64,000 nt of DNA from Lepidostoma basale (lineage: Eukaryota > Arthropoda > Insecta > Trichoptera > Lepidostomatidae): assembly GCA_022606425.2 (NCBI GenBank), contig JAHDVF020001325.1, forward strand, positions 2,356,001-2,420,000, read 5' to 3'. Below the pieces are notes generated by a model, which was not told the DNA's origin, did not search any database, and saw nothing but the letters and a program-made list of their open reading frames with translations. Each line of letters opens with the position of its first letter. The first letter of the stretch is position 1. Below, one piece after another: positions 58,208 to 64,000 of the stretch. A program made the translations under genes and the position numbers.

Positions 58208-60101
58208 ATGTCTCTCACACCAAAAGTACAAATTTTGTCTAAAAAGCAACAGAATAAATCGCTTTCTGCTAAAAAAAAACCTTTGAAAACTATACGTCAT
58301 ATTTTATCCTCTCAAAATGCAACATACTGGTAATACTTAAAAATAATTCTAGGTTACCATAACACATTGTTAGTGGGATCCGCGCGCTAATTTGTGGGAG
58401 TTTTAAACGTATTTAAAAAAAATGACACTGTTTTTAAATCGTCTTATCTTCGAAAGTATTTGGTATTTTGCGATGAAAGTTTCAAAGTACACGTAGATGT
58501 TAATATATTTTTTACATGAAATGCAAACTTTTGAAGTAGTTTTATATTACACTCATAGTTTAATAAATTCAAACATAATTATTACTTAAAAATATGATTT
58601 TATATGTTTGTGACAAAGAAAAATCTAGACATGCAAAAAACAATATACATCTTTCTAAATCATTTAGCCAAATAAAACTTGAGACCAGTCTATTTATGGT
58701 TATACATTACAAACTGATTTTTCATACAATTTAAAATTATGTGAATATCTGTAATCATATATATTTGATTCTTCTATAAAAAATTCAAGCAAATCATCGG
58801 AAAAAAATATTTTGTTAGATCACTTGCACATTGAGGATGATCTGCATCTGAATTGAAAGCACCAAAGCATAGAAATAATTCCAGTTCAACTACCCCATTG
58901 AGTATTATAATCTGTAATCTGTATTATACATATCTATCCTGCAAACAACCAACAAAACGAAGAAGAAAATAATGTATTACTATGTGTTCTGCTTTCTACA
59001 CACAAACAAGAAAAAATATATATTATAGCATCCCAAAAACAATGTGTTAAGAAATTTATTTGAAATATTGCAAATTTCTATAATAGATTTATAAAAGTAC
59101 CTTTGTATATAATGATTCGTTTTAGGCCTATTTTGGAAGATTCCACAGCCCTAATTGCGGAGCTGCAATCTTTAAAATTTAAAAAATCCGTTTTGACTAA
59201 GAAAAATTTGGATTCAATTAATCTGACACCTATGGATGTAGACTCTGATAATGAAGCTGAAATAAGGTAAATTTACATTCACTGCTAATAATGCATGTTT
59301 ACTTACTACATCTTATGAATTGACTAATCAATTTGAAATCCCATTAATGCAAGTTAGCTTTTAACCACACCATTAACAGTACAGCAACAATATCACAGAA
59401 TTTGGGTCCAGAGATTAATTAATATTATTGTTTTTCAATTTTAAAAAGATTTTTTTAACATAACCATTTTAAAAGTATTAGCCCATTTTTGAATATTTTT
59501 ACATTTCTTTTTTAGAAAGTATGTGGTATTCGGCGCAAATGAAGTTTCCAGATGTTTGAAGCGGGAAGATTGCTCAGCATTTATGTTTGACGCAGCAGTC
59601 CCTCGGGTATTGCTACAGCATTTAGTATACATGGCATCCAATAACCATGTCCCAGTGACGGGAGTTCAAGGTTTAACCGATGCCATTCTTCAAAACTTTG
59701 GATTCAAAAGCAGCACTCTTTGCTTGAAAAAAGAGCCGAACATCAAGTTTTCGACAATTCTCGACATCGTAAGAAAGTGCAGTGATGACCAAAGTAGTTC
59801 ACAAATAAATGAAATTAGACCATTTTCTGAGGAAGTATCAAATGATGGTTTTACTTTGGAATCAAGTGACAATAAAACAAGTATCATCTATCTATTTAGA
59901 ACAAGCAAGAAAGAGAGGACTTTCATACCAAAATCATTTAAAGTCGAGTCCAACAAACTGGAAGAAAATACTACGTCTAATTATATAAAAATAGATGTAT
60001 TAAATAGAAAAAATAAAAAGTCTGCTGTAAATTTCAAACCTCTCTTAGTACGCAAAATACAAAATAATGTAAATAGACCAAATAAGAAATACACAAAATA
60101 A
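58208..60101 (+). CDS. RPP38: Ribonuclease P/MRP protein subunit p38
   Basis: Three exons, 58208-58329, 59126-59266 and 59516-60101, join at phase 2 both times and encode 282 residues, against 283 in human RPP38. The basic N-terminus starts MSLTPKVQILSKKQQ. The conserved block YVVFGANEVSRCLKREDCSA is followed by AFMFDAAVPRVLLQHLVYMA and VPVTGVQGLTDAILQNFGFKSSTLCLKK. This is the L7Ae/L30e-type RNA-binding fold that grips kink-turns in RNase P RNA. The tail is basic and disordered-looking (KSAVNFKPLLVRKIQNN). RNase P removes 5' leaders of pre-tRNA in the nucleus, and MRP processes pre-rRNA. AATAAA overlaps the stop codon region (60,097-60,102). Confidence 0.88.
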
Positions 60102-60447
60102 AATATTATATTTTTATTTGTTTAATTTAGGTTACATTAGACAGTCAACATAATAACAGATAATTACCACACTGAAGACAAACATTTTGCTGAAAAAATA
60201 TTCAACATAATTCAACACTTGACTTGAAAAGATCACTTTTTCAATAGCATTAGTTATACTAAAAAATTTATCACATGTTTATAAACATCATTAAATAAAT
60301 CAATCTTATTTATAACAATAATAAAAAAATCACTAACACCATTTAACATGCATTCGCTTATCTACCTCAAAGATTTTTCACGAATATTAAAATATAACTC
60401 AATAATTTATTTATTTAGTTACACAAGTATACCATACCATACCATGT

Positions 60448-60470
60448 AGGCAGGCAGGCAGGCAGGCAGA
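60448..60470 (+). repeat. GGCA microsatellite
   Basis: Five tandem GGCA units (AGGCAGGCAGGC...). It lies between RPP38 and the Regnase gene, which converge here. The rest of 60,102-62,075 is AT-rich and probably includes the long 3' UTR of the Regnase gene; nothing else recognised. Confidence 0.85.
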
Positions 60471-62075
60471 GAGCAAATGAGGAAAATTTAGTTAGGGTTT
60501 GGGAGCTCCCGTGTGCCATACACTTGTTTTAAATACCTCTACACTATAAAATCCATTTTTATACAAAACCGTAAGAGAGTTAACAATAACAACAGATATT
60601 TATATCTTACTGATAATTTTGCATGGCAACTTCCTATTAAAGTATCGTGTTTAAATTTTACAAAAATTAAACAAGCTTTTGTTTATAAATTTGACTGTGC
60701 TTGTAAGAATACAATATAACAATTTGTACACTGCACCACACTTGGGGGGAATGTGATAAAATACAAATAAAAATTTAGTACACAGTACCAAAAGAACTTT
60801 TGTATATAATACATTTCATCAGACGAGTCATGCTACATCTCATTGGACACCCGTCAAACACTCGGCGGCAGCTTCAATGTGAAGTTGGCATACAGCGCCG
60901 GGTCCGGCTCCCACAGACTCTAGACGACTCTAGGGCCAGGAGCACTTCCTCCGTGCACCGTAATAACATTACAATGGAACATCTACAATACATAAACCTT
61001 ACGCCTTACTAGAGAGGTAATTATTACCCTAAATAAAAGATCCAACCCTAGTAGTACCCAAGGTCACACTTATATTAAGGTAATTATTAACAACACTACA
61101 AAAATGTTTTTTTAACAATTTGTAAATATAACTATTTCTCAATAAGTGAAATTTTATAAATATTTTGAGGTTGCACCCATTATCACAAACTGTTACCTTT
61201 CATTTTAAATGCTTTGATTAGAAACATATAACATTTTATATTGAAACTACCTTTTTTATAAATATAAACTTCAAAGCGATTATGTAACAGTTTCCAAATG
61301 AAACGAAAATATTCATATTATTCTGCATTTATTTAAAGTATCACTCATTTCCATCAGTGGTGAAACGGTGTTAATGCAATCACAAATTAGTCATAATAAT
61401 TATGTTGAAAATACACTAACAGTACTGAGGGCTAATCTCCGGAGCTCAGTTGGCATGGATACCATGCGTACCGACAATAAACCTAAAACGGTACAAACTG
61501 TACGCTAAATAATTATACACAAATCCCACGTCTTCAAACATATCAATGCATCGTTACGAATTTCCAGTGATTGTCTGCTCGGTAAGAAAATTAATTTAAG
61601 TGCAACAACTTAATAAAAATATAATTTAATACTTTGCATGTGTTGGAGAATACCATTGACAATATTCACAAAATGAGATTTTAATATTTAATACACAGTT
61701 TACTATAACCCATTATATGCAGGGAAATAATTAACATTAACTGCTTCATCTTAAATACTGCGGCCTCAGCCATACTCTGGGGTTCCTAAGAACAATAACA
61801 ATTATAATCTCGGCAAACTAATGTACGCTCAAATAATAAATTCGTTATAGTAATTTCTCAAAAATATTCTTGAAGAAGATTACAATAGATACTTTTATTT
61901 AATAAACAATGTTAATAAATTCACAATAAAAAATATTGCATGTTTCAAATATAATCATTTTTAAAATATTATATATATATTTATAATATAAATAAAACCA
62001 AAGGAAAAAAAATGCCAAGAATAAATGTCAATTAATAACTAACTGGCCCTTATAGAAGTACTTGGAAAGCACAAA

Positions 62076-63833
<1,758 letters not shown>

Positions 63834-64000
63834 TTAATGAAAAATTGTAAACATTTTATGTTAGAGAAACAGATATATCATTTAGCCTAGAATTTACTTT
63901 GCAATGTCTTATTTGTACTATCTTTACGGGCACATTAGAAAGGCTGACATACCTATATCCTTCAAATGTTGAACTTATATTTTTTCAGAATAAAAATCAC

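Overview
The window is eukaryotic nuclear DNA, most likely from an insect. Its genes have many short exons with GT-AG introns and animal orthologues. They lie in very AT-rich DNA full of non-LTR retrotransposon fragments, small inverted-repeat (MITE-like) elements and hAT, mariner and piggyBac-like remnants. I cannot name the species. There are no bacterial features, rRNA genes or CRISPR arrays. Exon models were built by hand from reading frame, splice consensus, phase matching and remembered human orthologues; no alignment was run.

Layout. (1) 1-16,500, plus strand: the 3' three quarters of an ARFGEF3/BIG3 gene, 17 exons in the window, with introns holding a LINE with a long open RT frame (14-1363), a hAT derivative, a mariner deletion derivative, foldback elements and LINE scraps. 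(2) 18,419-19,858, minus: ZNF277, two exons. (3) 20,100-23,050: LINE debris and a GC-rich island of uncertain coding status. (4) 23,210-25,492, minus: an unrecognised leucine-rich protein whose single intron holds a ~300 bp near-perfect palindrome. (5) 26,479-35,209, minus: a BEN-domain protein with a 5.5 kb first coding intron full of LINE copies. (6) 35,210-42,011: gene-poor, AT-rich, with a tRNA-like SINE head, LINE pieces and a foldback element. (7) 42,012-56,364, minus: a 19-exon gene for ankyrin-Roc-COR-death-domain protein, the non-kinase part of DAPK. (8) 58,208-60,101, plus: RPP38, an RNase P/MRP subunit. (9) 62,076 to the window end, minus: the 3' part of a Regnase/ZC3H12 endoribonuclease gene.

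The genes do not form a pathway. They are unrelated housekeeping or signalling genes: Golgi/vesicle traffic, zinc finger, chromatin repression, Roco signalling, tRNA processing and mRNA decay.

Most worth a second look: the DAPK orthologue has no kinase exons between its apparent start and the divergent RPP38 gene; one of its splice donors reads CAG|TTAAGT; part of its Roc exon is duplicated in the next intron; several small repeats carry hammerhead-ribozyme-like cores, one with a consistent type I fold; and a short SINE shares its 3' end with the local LINE.
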